From Pseudomonas fluorescens (lineage in GTDB: Bacteria; Pseudomonadota; Gammaproteobacteria; Pseudomonadales; Pseudomonadaceae), in NCBI RefSeq assembly GCF_005938625.1, contig NZ_VCNJ01000047.1, positions 1 to 64,000 of the forward strand: 64,000 nt of DNA. Direction: 5' to 3'. Under the pieces are notes generated by a model, which did no database searches, was not told the DNA's origin, and saw only the letters and a program-made list of their open reading frames with translations. The translations under genes and the position numbers were made by a program. Within the stretch, counting starts at the first letter, position 1, and the number at the start of each line of letters is the position of its first letter. This document shows, piece by piece, positions 29,301 to 35,838 of the stretch.

Positions 29301-29521
29301 GCCATCGCGGTTTCAATCGGGAAGGTGATGCGCTGCTCGGTTTCCAGCGGCGAGAACCCGGCGGCGCCGGTGTTGATCTGCACCTGGACGTTGGTGATGT
29401 CGGGCACGGCGTCGATCGGCAGCTTTTGATAACTGGCGATGCCGATGCCGGCCATGAGCAGAACGGCGAGCAGCACGATGATGCGCTGCTCGATGGCAAA
29501 CTGGATCAGGCGTTCGAACAT
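26381..29521 (-). CDS. czcA: CzcA-type heavy-metal efflux RND transporter
   Basis: This 1046-residue inner-membrane RND pump is the proton-driven component of a CBA efflux system. The N-terminus is typical (MFERLIQFAIEQR, PIDAVPDITNVQVQINT). The proton-relay segment LDFGIIVDGAVVIVEN has D402, D408 and E415, the same numbering as the essential residues of Cupriavidus CzcA. This DFG-type motif marks the divalent Zn/Co/Cd (HME) class rather than monovalent Cu/Ag CusA. There are twelve expected membrane helices and two large periplasmic loops. It follows czcB with a 14-bp gap and is the last gene of czcCBA. Substrate is inferred from subfamily only. Confidence 0.95.
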   Translation of the reverse strand: MFERLIQFAIEQRIIVLLAVLLMAGIGIASYQKLPIDAVPDITNVQVQINTGAAGFSPLETEQRITFPIETAMAGLPALEQTRSLSRSGLSQVTVIFKDGTDLFFARQLVNERLQIAKEQLPEGAEAVMGPISTGLGEIFLWTVEAKEGALKDDGTPYTPADLRVIQDWIIKPQLRNVPGVAEINTIGGFAKEYQIAPDPKRLAAYKLTLTDLVTALERNNANVGAGYIERSGEQLLIRAPGQVASTEDIANIVMANVDGTPIRVKNVATVEIGRELRSGAATENGREVVLGTVFMLIGENSRTVSQAVASKLEQINKSLPQGVVAVPVYDRTHLVDKAIATVKKNLIEGAILVIAILFLFLGNIRAALITAMVIPLSMLFTFTGMFSNKVSANLMSLGALDFGIIVDGAVVIVENTLRRLAHAQQHHGRLLTRAERFKEVFAAAKEARRPLIFGQLIIMVVYLPIFALSGVEGKMFHPMAFTVVIALLGAMLLSVTFVPAAIALFVTGKVKEEEGAVMRGARRVYAPALAWVMSHRAVAVSAALGVIVLSGVLTSRMGSEFVPSLSEGDFALQALRVPGTSLTQSVDMQQRLETLILAKVPEVERVFARTGTAEIASDPMPPNISDSYVMLKPKEQWPDPDKSRETLMAELQAAAATLPGSNYELSQPIQLRFNELISGVRSDVAVKVFGDDMDVLNATAAKIAAAMQKVNGASEVKVEQTTGLPVLTINIDRDKAARYGLNVGDVQDTIAVAVGGRQAGTLYEGDRRFDMVVRLSDAMRKDIDGLSALLIPVPAPLNAAANQIGFIALQDVASLDLVLGPNQVSRENGKRLVIVSANVRGRDIGSFVSEAGEVIERDVQVPAGYWTSWGGQFEQLQSAAKRLQIVVPVALLLVFGLLFMMFNNLKDGLLVFTGIPFALTGGVMALWLRDIPLSISAGVGFIALSGVAVLNGLVMIAFIRNLREEGRSLSDAIHEGALTRLRPVLMTALVASLGFIPMALATGTGAEVQRPLATVVIGGILSSTILTLLILPALYQLAHRRDGTC

Positions 29522-29535
29522 GGGATTCTTCCGGA

Positions 29536-30723
29536 TCAGTGGCTGTGCTCGGCTGAGGCTTTGCCCAGTTCCGATTTGAGGACGAAGCTGCCGGCGCTGG
29601 CGACTTGCGCGCCCGGTTCCAGGCCTTGGGTGATTTCCACGTGGCCGGCGGCGCGACTGCCCAGCTCAACCGCGCGGGCTTCGAAACCGTCGTCGGTGCG
29701 AACGAACACCGTGGGTTTGTCTTCGACGGTCTGGATCGCGGTTTCCGGCACGGCGACTTGCGCTTCGCGGCTGTCGGTAGCGACCAGCGCGGTGACGAAC
29801 AGACCGGGGCGCCACGAACCTTGGGGGTTTTCCAGAGTGACGCGAACGGTTGCGGTGCGGGTTTGTTCGCCGAGCAGGCTGCCGACGTAAGCCACGCTGC
29901 CGACGACTTCCGCGTTCAATTCCGGGGCGCTGACGGTGACCGCTTTGCCTACTTGAACCTTGTTCAGATCCTTCGGTGAAACGCCGAACGTGACCCACAC
30001 TCGCGACAGATCCGAGAGCGTGAATGCCGCCGTGGTTTCATCAACGACTTCCCCCGGCGTGAGGTGTTTTTCCACCACCACGCCGTCGAACGGCGCGCGC
30101 AATTCGTAACGGTTGCCGCCGGTGGCGACCACGCTGCCGCTGAGCACGCTGATCTTTTGCCGGGCGTTGCTCACGGCGATTTCGGCTTCTTGCAGCGCCT
30201 GGCGGGCCTGGAGGAAATCCTGCTCGGCCGAGATTTTGTCCTGCCAGAGCTTTTTCTCGCGCTCGTAGGTGGTGCGCGCCAAGGCCAAGCGACGCTGCGC
30301 GGCGGCTTGTTCGCTGCGTTGATCGGAGATCTGCTGACTGGCGATCACCGCCAGTAACTGGCCCTTCTTCACCGTCTGCCCGAGATTGACCGCCACCGAC
30401 TCGACCACGCCCGGCACGCGTGGCACGACGTGGGCGGTGCGGTCCTCGTCAAAGCGCACTTCGCCGGGGAACGGCAGGCCGCGGCTGATGGTTTGCGCCC
30501 GCGCTTCGGCCAGTTGAATGCCGGCGGCAGTGATTTGTTCGGCGCTCAATTCGATGTGCCCTTCTTCGGCATGTTCCGCCGCTGAACTTTCTTGCGCGTG
30601 ATCGGCGTGTTCAGCGGCCTCATCGGCATGCGCGTCGATGCTTGAGTGACCTGACCACTGCGAGCCGATGCCAATGCCCAACGCCAACGTCGCCACCGCG
30701 ACCACCATCAATTTTTTATCCAT
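29536..30723 (-). CDS. czcB: CzcB-type membrane fusion protein
   Basis: This 395-residue periplasmic adaptor links the RND pump to the outer-membrane channel. An N-terminal anchor (LMVVAVATLALGIGIGSQW) is followed by a His/Glu-rich stretch (HSSIDAHADEAAEHADHAQE), and the protein ends EHSH; such clusters are usual in metal-binding CzcB proteins. The lipoyl/barrel parts include VPRVPGVVESVAVNLGQTVK and LRAPFDGVVVEKHLTPGEVV, flanking a coiled coil (QRRLALARTTYEREKKLWQD). ATG 30723 follows AGAGGAG; an in-frame start 24 bp upstream has no such site. It is 49 bp downstream of czcC. Confidence 0.93.
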   Translation of the reverse strand: MDKKLMVVAVATLALGIGIGSQWSGHSSIDAHADEAAEHADHAQESSAAEHAEEGHIELSAEQITAAGIQLAEARAQTISRGLPFPGEVRFDEDRTAHVVPRVPGVVESVAVNLGQTVKKGQLLAVIASQQISDQRSEQAAAQRRLALARTTYEREKKLWQDKISAEQDFLQARQALQEAEIAVSNARQKISVLSGSVVATGGNRYELRAPFDGVVVEKHLTPGEVVDETTAAFTLSDLSRVWVTFGVSPKDLNKVQVGKAVTVSAPELNAEVVGSVAYVGSLLGEQTRTATVRVTLENPQGSWRPGLFVTALVATDSREAQVAVPETAIQTVEDKPTVFVRTDDGFEARAVELGSRAAGHVEITQGLEPGAQVASAGSFVLKSELGKASAEHSH

Positions 30724-30772
30724 GGAAACTCCTCTGCGCCGAGCCATCGCGCAGTTGTCTGAAAAGTGAAAT

Positions 30773-32020
30773 TCAACGGCTGACGCTGAGGTCGCCGAAG
30801 ATCCGTTCGATGCGTACGCGGGCGTCGGTCGCTTCGCTGACGGCCTGGATGTATTGGCTGCGAGCGCTGATCAATGTGCGTTGCGCATCGAGCACATCGA
30901 GGAAGCCGAACTTGCCCATTTCGAAACCGCGCGTGGCGCTGTCGACCGCACTTTGCGCGGCGGGCAGGATGGTCTGGTTGAACGCAGTGACTTCGCCGTT
31001 AGCGGTCTGCCATTGCTCGAGGCTGGTCTGGATTTCCGTGCGCAAGCGCAGCTCGGTGGCGTTGCGCAGATCCCGTGCCTGATCGGTTCGGCGCGCTGCG
31101 GCGAGCACGTTGCCCTGATTGCGGTTGAACAGCGGAATCGGCATCGACAGCCCAACCACGTTGACCCGCTCGCGCTCGGTTTCGCTGTATTGACTGCCGA
31201 TGCTCACGGTGAGATCGGGGATGCGCTGGGACTTTTCCAGGCCCAACGATGCTTCGCGCTGATCGATCTGCAACTTGGCCAGACGCAGTTCGGCGGTTTC
31301 GTTCAAACGCTCGAGCAATCTTGTCGGTGGCGGAACGGCCGGCATGCTTTGCGTGGGTGCCTGCACCGTGGTCGACGTCGGCAACGGTGTGCCCATTACT
31401 TGCGCCAATTGTTGGTACGCAGTGGCCTGATCGCGCTCTGCCCGGCTCAATTCAAGGCGCACTTCCGAGAGCTGCACTTGTGCTCGAGTACCTTCGACCG
31501 GCGACGATTTACCCGCCTCGATCCGTCCTTGCGCCACCCGCAAACCGTGCTCGGCCAATTGCAGGGATTGCCGGGACAGCTGCAAACGTTGCTGCGCGGT
31601 TTGCGCGCTGTTGAATGCCTGAATTACATCGGCACGCAAGGCATTGCGTTTGCGCTCCAGTTCAATCCCGGCGGCATCTTGCGCACGGCTGGCGACGTCG
31701 ATCCGTGCGCCGCGTTTGCCACCCAGTTCGATTGGCTGGCTAAGCATCACCGTGGTTGTGCGTGAATCGCGGCGGGTGTCTTCGGCCTCCCACGATACTT
31801 CGGGGTTAGGGATGAGACCGGCCTGCTGGCGATCGCCTTCGGCAATGCCAATTTCCCATTGCGCAGCGGCCAGCTCCGGGTTGCCGGTGAAGGCGCTTTG
31901 CAGGGCTTGATCCAGGGTCAGGGTCGAGGCGTTCGCCAGGCCGGCGCTGGCCAACAACACCAGGCCGCTGACTGTTTTTTTCAGGCGTGATTGCGCCGTC
32001 AGTTCTATTAAACCGGGCAA
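30773..32020 (-). CDS. czcC: CzcC-type outer-membrane efflux protein
   Basis: This 415-residue TolC-like channel is the first gene of czcCBA. A signal peptide (RLKKTVSGLVLLASAGLANA) precedes LTLDQALQSAFTGNPELAAA. The two OEP repeats contain GLIPNPEVSWEAEDTRRDSR, QPIELGGKRGARID and MPIPLFNRNQGNVLAAARR, typical of CzcC. TTG 32020 is chosen as start because AAAGGAAG lies 7 nt upstream; a TTG at 32041 would add seven residues. A 16-bp motif at 32098-32113, shared with the PtrA-like gene promoter, probably binds the divergently encoded response regulator. Confidence 0.9.
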   Translation of the reverse strand: MPGLIELTAQSRLKKTVSGLVLLASAGLANASTLTLDQALQSAFTGNPELAAAQWEIGIAEGDRQQAGLIPNPEVSWEAEDTRRDSRTTTVMLSQPIELGGKRGARIDVASRAQDAAGIELERKRNALRADVIQAFNSAQTAQQRLQLSRQSLQLAEHGLRVAQGRIEAGKSSPVEGTRAQVQLSEVRLELSRAERDQATAYQQLAQVMGTPLPTSTTVQAPTQSMPAVPPPTRLLERLNETAELRLAKLQIDQREASLGLEKSQRIPDLTVSIGSQYSETERERVNVVGLSMPIPLFNRNQGNVLAAARRTDQARDLRNATELRLRTEIQTSLEQWQTANGEVTAFNQTILPAAQSAVDSATRGFEMGKFGFLDVLDAQRTLISARSQYIQAVSEATDARVRIERIFGDLSVSR

Positions 32021-32097
32021 TGGCGGACTTCCTTTATTCAAGATTCTTCAACGCCGCCACGGTAGGGTTTTGAACTTATCGACAAGGTGACTGGAAC

Positions 32098-32113
32098 ATT
32101 ACAAATCCGTTAT
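32098..32113. promoter_or_regulatory. CzcR/CopR-type box upstream of czcC
   Basis: ATTACAAATCCGTTAT lies 78 bp upstream of the chosen czcC start. The same motif with one change is at 23401-23416. Half-sites ATTAC and GTTAT suggest binding of a response-regulator dimer. Confidence 0.6.
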
Positions 32114-32335
32114 CCACGGTTTGCCGAAGTTGTTTTGTTCTAGGATGCGAAGTGCAAATGGTTTTATCGAAATACATCGAAACAAAAACACGGTAGTTAT
32201 CTGCTGAACAGCACTTGCCGGAATAAAACTTACGAGAATTTCGTGGCTCGCACTGTGACCAACTGTCGCAGAGCCCTGTTTTAAAGCGTTTGGTCGTTGA
32301 CCCTGTAGCCGCTACAACCTTTATCGTCCAGACTT

Positions 32336-32512
32336 CCCCTCACCCCAGCCCTCTCCCGGGGGGAGAGGGAGCCGACCGAAGTGTCTTGCGTTATTTATCG
32401 ACCTGTTACATCAAGTTGATTACAGATTCAGTAAAGTTTTTGCACGTCGGTGTAGTTCTGAAATATCCCGCATTCAGTCCCCTCTCCCTCTGGGAGAGGG
32501 TTAGGGTGAGGG
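32336..32512. repeat. composite CCCTCACCC/GGGTGAGGG repeat, copy 2
   Basis: The left end is CCCCTCACCCCAGCCCTCTC and the right end is GGGAGAGGGTTAGGGTGAGG, 177 bp in all. The interior contains GATTACAGATTCAGTAAAG and CACGTCGGTGTA, matching the interiors of copies 3 and 4. It separates the czcC operator region from czcR, starting 42 bp before czcR. Confidence 0.85.
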
Positions 32513-32554
32513 TTTTTAAATTAAATACCCATTAAATAAAAGTGGTGAAAGATC

Positions 32555-33229
32555 ATGCGAATCCTTGTCGTCGAGGACGAGCTTAAAGCTGCCGAATACT
32601 TGCATCAGGGTTTGACCGAAAGTGGATATGTGGTTGATCACGCCGCCACCGGCGCCGATGGTTTGCACCTGGCGCAACAACAGGCCTATGACCTGATTAT
32701 TCTCGATGTGAACCTGCCCGAACTGGACGGCTGGGGCGTGCTTGAACAACTGCGCAAAACCCACGCCACGCGAGTGATGATGCTCACCGCACGCGGGCGT
32801 CTGGCCGACAAGATTCGTGGCCTCGATCTGGGCGCCGACGACTATCTGGTTAAGCCGTTCGAGTTTCCCGAACTGCTGGCGCGGGTGCGCACGTTGATGC
32901 GCCGCAGTGAAAACATCCCGGTGCCGCAGGTGCTGAAAGTGGCTGACCTGGAACTCGATCCGGGCCGTCATCGCGCGTTTCGCGGGCAACAGCGTATCGA
33001 CCTGACCACCAAGGAATTCGCTCTGCTGCATCTGCTGATGCGCCAGTCCGGCGAAGTGCTGACGCGCACACAAATCATCTCGTTGGTGTGGGACATGAAT
33101 TTCGACTGCGACACCAACGTGGTCGAAGTGTCGATCCGCCGCTTGCGGGCGAAAATCGACGACCCGTTCGACAGCAAACTCATACACACCCTGCGCGGTG
33201 TCGGCTATGTGTTGGAGGCGCGGGAATGA
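32555..33229 (+). CDS. czcR: heavy-metal response regulator, OmpR family
   Basis: This 224-residue protein has a receiver domain (acidic pocket VEDE, phospho-acceptor D51 in LIILDVNLPELDGW, K in DDYLVKPFEFPELLARVR). A C-terminal winged helix follows (TTKEFALLHLLMRQSGEVLT, VEVSIRRLRAKIDDPF, LIHTLRGVGYVLE). This is the CzcR/CopR/IrlR subgroup. It is divergent from czcCBA and overlaps the histidine kinase start by 4 bp. The probable targets are the shared ATTACA-ATCCGTTAT boxes before czcC and before the PtrA-like gene. CzcR versus CopR cannot be separated from sequence alone; linkage to a CzcA-type pump favours CzcR. Confidence 0.9.
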   Translation: MRILVVEDELKAAEYLHQGLTESGYVVDHAATGADGLHLAQQQAYDLIILDVNLPELDGWGVLEQLRKTHATRVMMLTARGRLADKIRGLDLGADDYLVKPFEFPELLARVRTLMRRSENIPVPQVLKVADLELDPGRHRAFRGQQRIDLTTKEFALLHLLMRQSGEVLTRTQIISLVWDMNFDCDTNVVEVSIRRLRAKIDDPFDSKLIHTLRGVGYVLEARE

Positions 33230-34659
33230 AGCCTTCCAGCCTGTCAATGCGCTTGGGTTTGACAGTGAGTATTCTCGGCGCGCTGTTGGTGGTGTTCCTC
33301 GCTATCCTTGCCTATTTCGCATTGACCCATGAGCTCAATGCGCTGTCTCGGGACAGTCTGGAAAAGAAGATGGCGCAGGTCGAGCACAGCCTGTCGTTGT
33401 ACGTCGATGCCAATGAAATCACCGGCAAACCGCACATTCTGCTCGATCAGGTCATGGGCCATGACAACCTGACGCTGACGATTTATGACCGCTCGAAGCT
33501 GCGCGCGCCGCTGCTCAAATCCGGCAGCGGTTTGACCGATCCACGGGTTGAATTGAAAGCGGTGCGAGCGACCACTGATCAATTGACCTACTCCGACAGC
33601 ATTGATGCTGAAGGGGCGAAATTCCTCACGGTTTCCAAGCTGATTCGTCTCAAGGACGGCAACAGCGTGCCGGTGCTGCTGTCGATGGACAACGCGCACG
33701 ATCAGGCCTTGCTCAGCGCCTATCTGCGCTCGACGCTGATGGCCTTGCCGTTGTTGCTGGTGTTTATCGGCTTGACCGCGTGGGGCGCGGTGCAACGCGG
33801 GTTGGCGCCGCTGCGCGAGTTTCGCAAAGTGGCGGCGATGGTCTCGACCCAGGATCTGGAACACCGGCTGTCCGTGGTCAACATGCCGCAGGAATTGAGC
33901 GAACTGGCGCAAGGCATCAACTTCATGCTGCATCGGCTCGATGCCGGGGTGCAGCAGTTGTCGCAGTTCTCAGATGACCTGGCGCATGAGCTGCGCACAC
34001 CGATCAACAACCTGATGGGCAAAGCGCAGGTGACCTTGTCCCGCGAGCGCACGACCGAGGAATACAAGGACGTGCTGGTGTCGTGCACCGAGGAACTGGA
34101 GCGTGTGGCGCGGATTGTCTCGGACATGTTGTTTCTCGCGCAGGTAAGTCATCCGTCGGCGCTGGCGCCGTTTGAAGCGGTGGCGCTGCAGGTTGAAGTG
34201 GCGAAAGTCGCCGAGATGTTTTCGTTGTCGGCGCAGGATAAGCAGATCCATTTGAATGTCATTGGCAGCGCACAGGTGATGGGCGATCGGCTGATGATTC
34301 AGCGGGCTATTTCGAATTTGCTGTCCAACGCGCTGCGTCATTGCCCGAACGGGAAAACCGTGACGCTGCTGATTGAACAGAGTGCGACGCAGGCTTCCCT
34401 GCTGGTCAGCAACCCCGGTGCCGGGATTGAAGCGCAGCATTTGCCACATCTGTTTGACCGCTTCTACCGCGTCGACAGCAGCCGCTCGCGTTCGCAGGGC
34501 AGCACCGGATTGGGGCTGGCAATTGTGCGCTCGATCATGAGCCTGCATCAGGGTGTGGCGGAGGTTAAGAGCTTGCCGGGGGCGATGACCGTGTTTCGTC
34601 TTGGGTTTCCTGCGGTGACGCCAATGACCCCTTCGCTTGCAGGCAAGCTCCCACAGTGA
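33226..34659 (+). CDS. czcS: heavy-metal sensor histidine kinase
   Basis: This 477-residue inner-membrane kinase has two membrane segments (about 11-33 and 165-187) around a periplasmic sensor of some 130 residues. A HAMP domain follows. The phospho-acceptor is in DDLAHELRTPINNLMG (H254). The N, D/F and G boxes are NLLSNALRHC, FDRFYRVDSSRSR and GSTGLGLAIVRSI. The AHELRTP signature and size fit CzcS/CopS/IrlS. ATG 33226 overlaps the regulator stop. The last residues (about SLAGKLPQ) and the stop codon are written in REP-like DNA (CTTGCAGGCAAGCTCCCACAG), so the tail looks altered by repeat insertion. Confidence 0.9.
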   Translation: MKPSSLSMRLGLTVSILGALLVVFLAILAYFALTHELNALSRDSLEKKMAQVEHSLSLYVDANEITGKPHILLDQVMGHDNLTLTIYDRSKLRAPLLKSGSGLTDPRVELKAVRATTDQLTYSDSIDAEGAKFLTVSKLIRLKDGNSVPVLLSMDNAHDQALLSAYLRSTLMALPLLLVFIGLTAWGAVQRGLAPLREFRKVAAMVSTQDLEHRLSVVNMPQELSELAQGINFMLHRLDAGVQQLSQFSDDLAHELRTPINNLMGKAQVTLSRERTTEEYKDVLVSCTEELERVARIVSDMLFLAQVSHPSALAPFEAVALQVEVAKVAEMFSLSAQDKQIHLNVIGSAQVMGDRLMIQRAISNLLSNALRHCPNGKTVTLLIEQSATQASLLVSNPGAGIEAQHLPHLFDRFYRVDSSRSRSQGSTGLGLAIVRSIMSLHQGVAEVKSLPGAMTVFRLGFPAVTPMTPSLAGKLPQ

Positions 34660-34742
34660 TTTGCGGGGTACTCAGGATTTGTGGACACCACTGAAACCTG
34701 TAGAAGTGAGCCTGCTCGCGATGGCGGCGGGTCAGTCGATAT
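34627..34742. repeat. REP sequences after czcS
   Basis: A TCGCTTGCAGGCAAGCTCCC half overlaps the 3' end of czcS. A GAAGTGAGCCTGCTCGCGAT half follows and runs into TGGCGGCGGG...GATAT (34722-34742), which recurs perfectly at 35639-35659. The rest of the gap to 34990 shows nothing except the antitoxin operator. Confidence 0.75.
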
Positions 34743-34951
34743 TTTTGTACGATTTTTTACCGATTTGCTCCCGTCCCCACACAAACGCCGAAAGCTCTCG
34801 CCGCAACCTCCGTTTTGTCCTACAGCCAGTTTTGAGTAGATAGCTCTATCGTGGAGGCCTTGGCAGATGGAATACCGACGAGAGGCTAAAAATGAACAGG
34901 GATATCGTTTGCGAATGGGATGAAGAAGTCTATGGTTTGGCAGCGTTGAAA

Positions 34952-34977
34952 TATTCTGGCTATATTTGTCCAGAATA
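34952..34977. promoter_or_regulatory. inverted-repeat operator before the antitoxin gene
   Basis: TATTCTGG (34952-34959) and CCAGAATA (34970-34977) are perfect 8-bp arms with a 10-nt AT-rich spacer, 13 bp before the antitoxin ATG. This is the usual layout of a toxin-antitoxin autorepression site. Confidence 0.6.
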
Positions 34978-34990
34978 CAGGGGTGAGCTG

Positions 34991-35230
34991 ATGATCATCG
35001 TTCCGTTGGCTGAAGCCAAAAACAATTTATCCAAACTCGTCGATGATGCCGCTGCTGGCCAAGTCATCACGATTGCCAAGCATGGGCGGGCGATGGCTCG
35101 CCTCGTTCCCGTAGGAAAACCCAGCGCTCAGCGTATTGGCGCAATGAAAGGCAAACTGGTGTTGCCCGACGATTTCGACTCACCATTGCCCGATGACATG
35201 CTTGATGCATTTGAGGGCACTCAAGTATGA
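34991..35230 (+). CDS. Phd/YefM-type antitoxin
   Basis: This 79-residue protein starts MIIVPLAEAKNNLSKLVDDAAAGQVITIAKHGRAMARLVPV. That is the Phd/YefM DNA-binding N-terminal domain (small beta/alpha fold with the AK.NLS.LVD and G....IT..G.P.A.L patterns). An acidic C-terminus (LPDDFDSPLPDDMLDAFEG) probably wraps the toxin. ATG 34991 follows GGGGTGAG; an in-frame upstream ATG at 34892 would add 33 residues not seen in the family, and the operator would then be coding. Its stop overlaps the toxin start by 4 bp. Confidence 0.88.
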   Translation: MIIVPLAEAKNNLSKLVDDAAAGQVITIAKHGRAMARLVPVGKPSAQRIGAMKGKLVLPDDFDSPLPDDMLDAFEGTQV

Positions 35231-35604
35231 GGCTTCTGCTCGACACGCACATTTTGCTCTGGACGCTCAGTGATGACGCCAGACTGTCCGGCAAAGCCAG
35301 AAAATTGATTGAGAACGCCGCCGAAATCTACATCAGCGCCGCCACCTTCTGGGAAATGGCGATCAAGGTCGGGCTCGGCAAGCTGAATGTTGATCTGGAA
35401 GAAGTCCGCCAATATTGTCTCGACAGTGGCTTTATCGAACTGCCAGTGACTGCAGAGCACGCCATCGCAGTGAAGGATCTTGAGCACCATCATCGCGATC
35501 CTTTTGACCGCATTATCGTGGCCACAGCAATGACCGAACCGATGAAGTTACTCACGGCTGATGCTTTGGTTGCTCGGTACACCGATCTGGCTGTTCTGGT
35601 CTGA
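35227..35604 (+). CDS. VapC-type PIN-domain toxin
   Basis: This 125-residue PIN ribonuclease has the acidic metal-binding residues in order: D6 in LLLDTHILLW, E43 in ATFWEMAIK, D94 in HHRDPFDRIIVATA and D112 in LLTADA. PIN toxins cut specific RNAs, often tRNA or rRNA loops, when the antitoxin is degraded; the target here is unknown. The gene is translationally coupled to the Phd-type antitoxin (ATGA overlap), a common pairing for this PIN subgroup. The pair sits between REP sequences carrying identical 21-bp segments. Confidence 0.9.
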   Translation: MRLLLDTHILLWTLSDDARLSGKARKLIENAAEIYISAATFWEMAIKVGLGKLNVDLEEVRQYCLDSGFIELPVTAEHAIAVKDLEHHHRDPFDRIIVATAMTEPMKLLTADALVARYTDLAVLV

Positions 35605-35638
35605 TCAAGACACATCCAGTACCGGCACACATCAATGC

Positions 35639-35787
35639 TGGCGGCGGGTCAGTCGATATCTTTTTCGTCTGACACACCGCTATCGCGAGCAGGCGAAGGC
35701 CTACAGGTTTTTGTGTCGTTCACAGATGCGGTGTACGCCGCAAACCTCTGTAGGAGTGAGCCTGCTCGCGATTGCGGTCGATCAGGC
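35639..35787. repeat. REP pair after the toxin gene
   Basis: It begins with the 21-bp segment (35639-35659) also found at 34722-34742. It continues through CTATCGCGAGCAGGCGAAGG and ends with GTAGGAGTGAGCCTGCTCGCG in inverted orientation, a typical REP doublet. Confidence 0.8.
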
Positions 35788-35789
35788 AC

Positions 35790-35817
35790 AAAAAAAAACG
35801 GCACCTTCCGGTGCCGT
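35790..35817 (-). terminator. terminator of the ABC uptake operon
   Basis: Read on the minus strand, ACGGCACC-GGAA-GGTGCCGT is a perfect 8-bp stem followed by a run of T residues, 21 bp after the substrate-binding-protein stop. Confidence 0.9.
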
Positions 35818-35838
35818 TCGCCTTTCACATTTCAGCTT

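Noticed and set aside
32419..32434. ATTACAGATTCAGTAA as another CzcR-type box before czcR
   Set aside because: It belongs to the conserved interior of the composite repeat (GATTATGGATTC in other copies), and the second half-site does not match.
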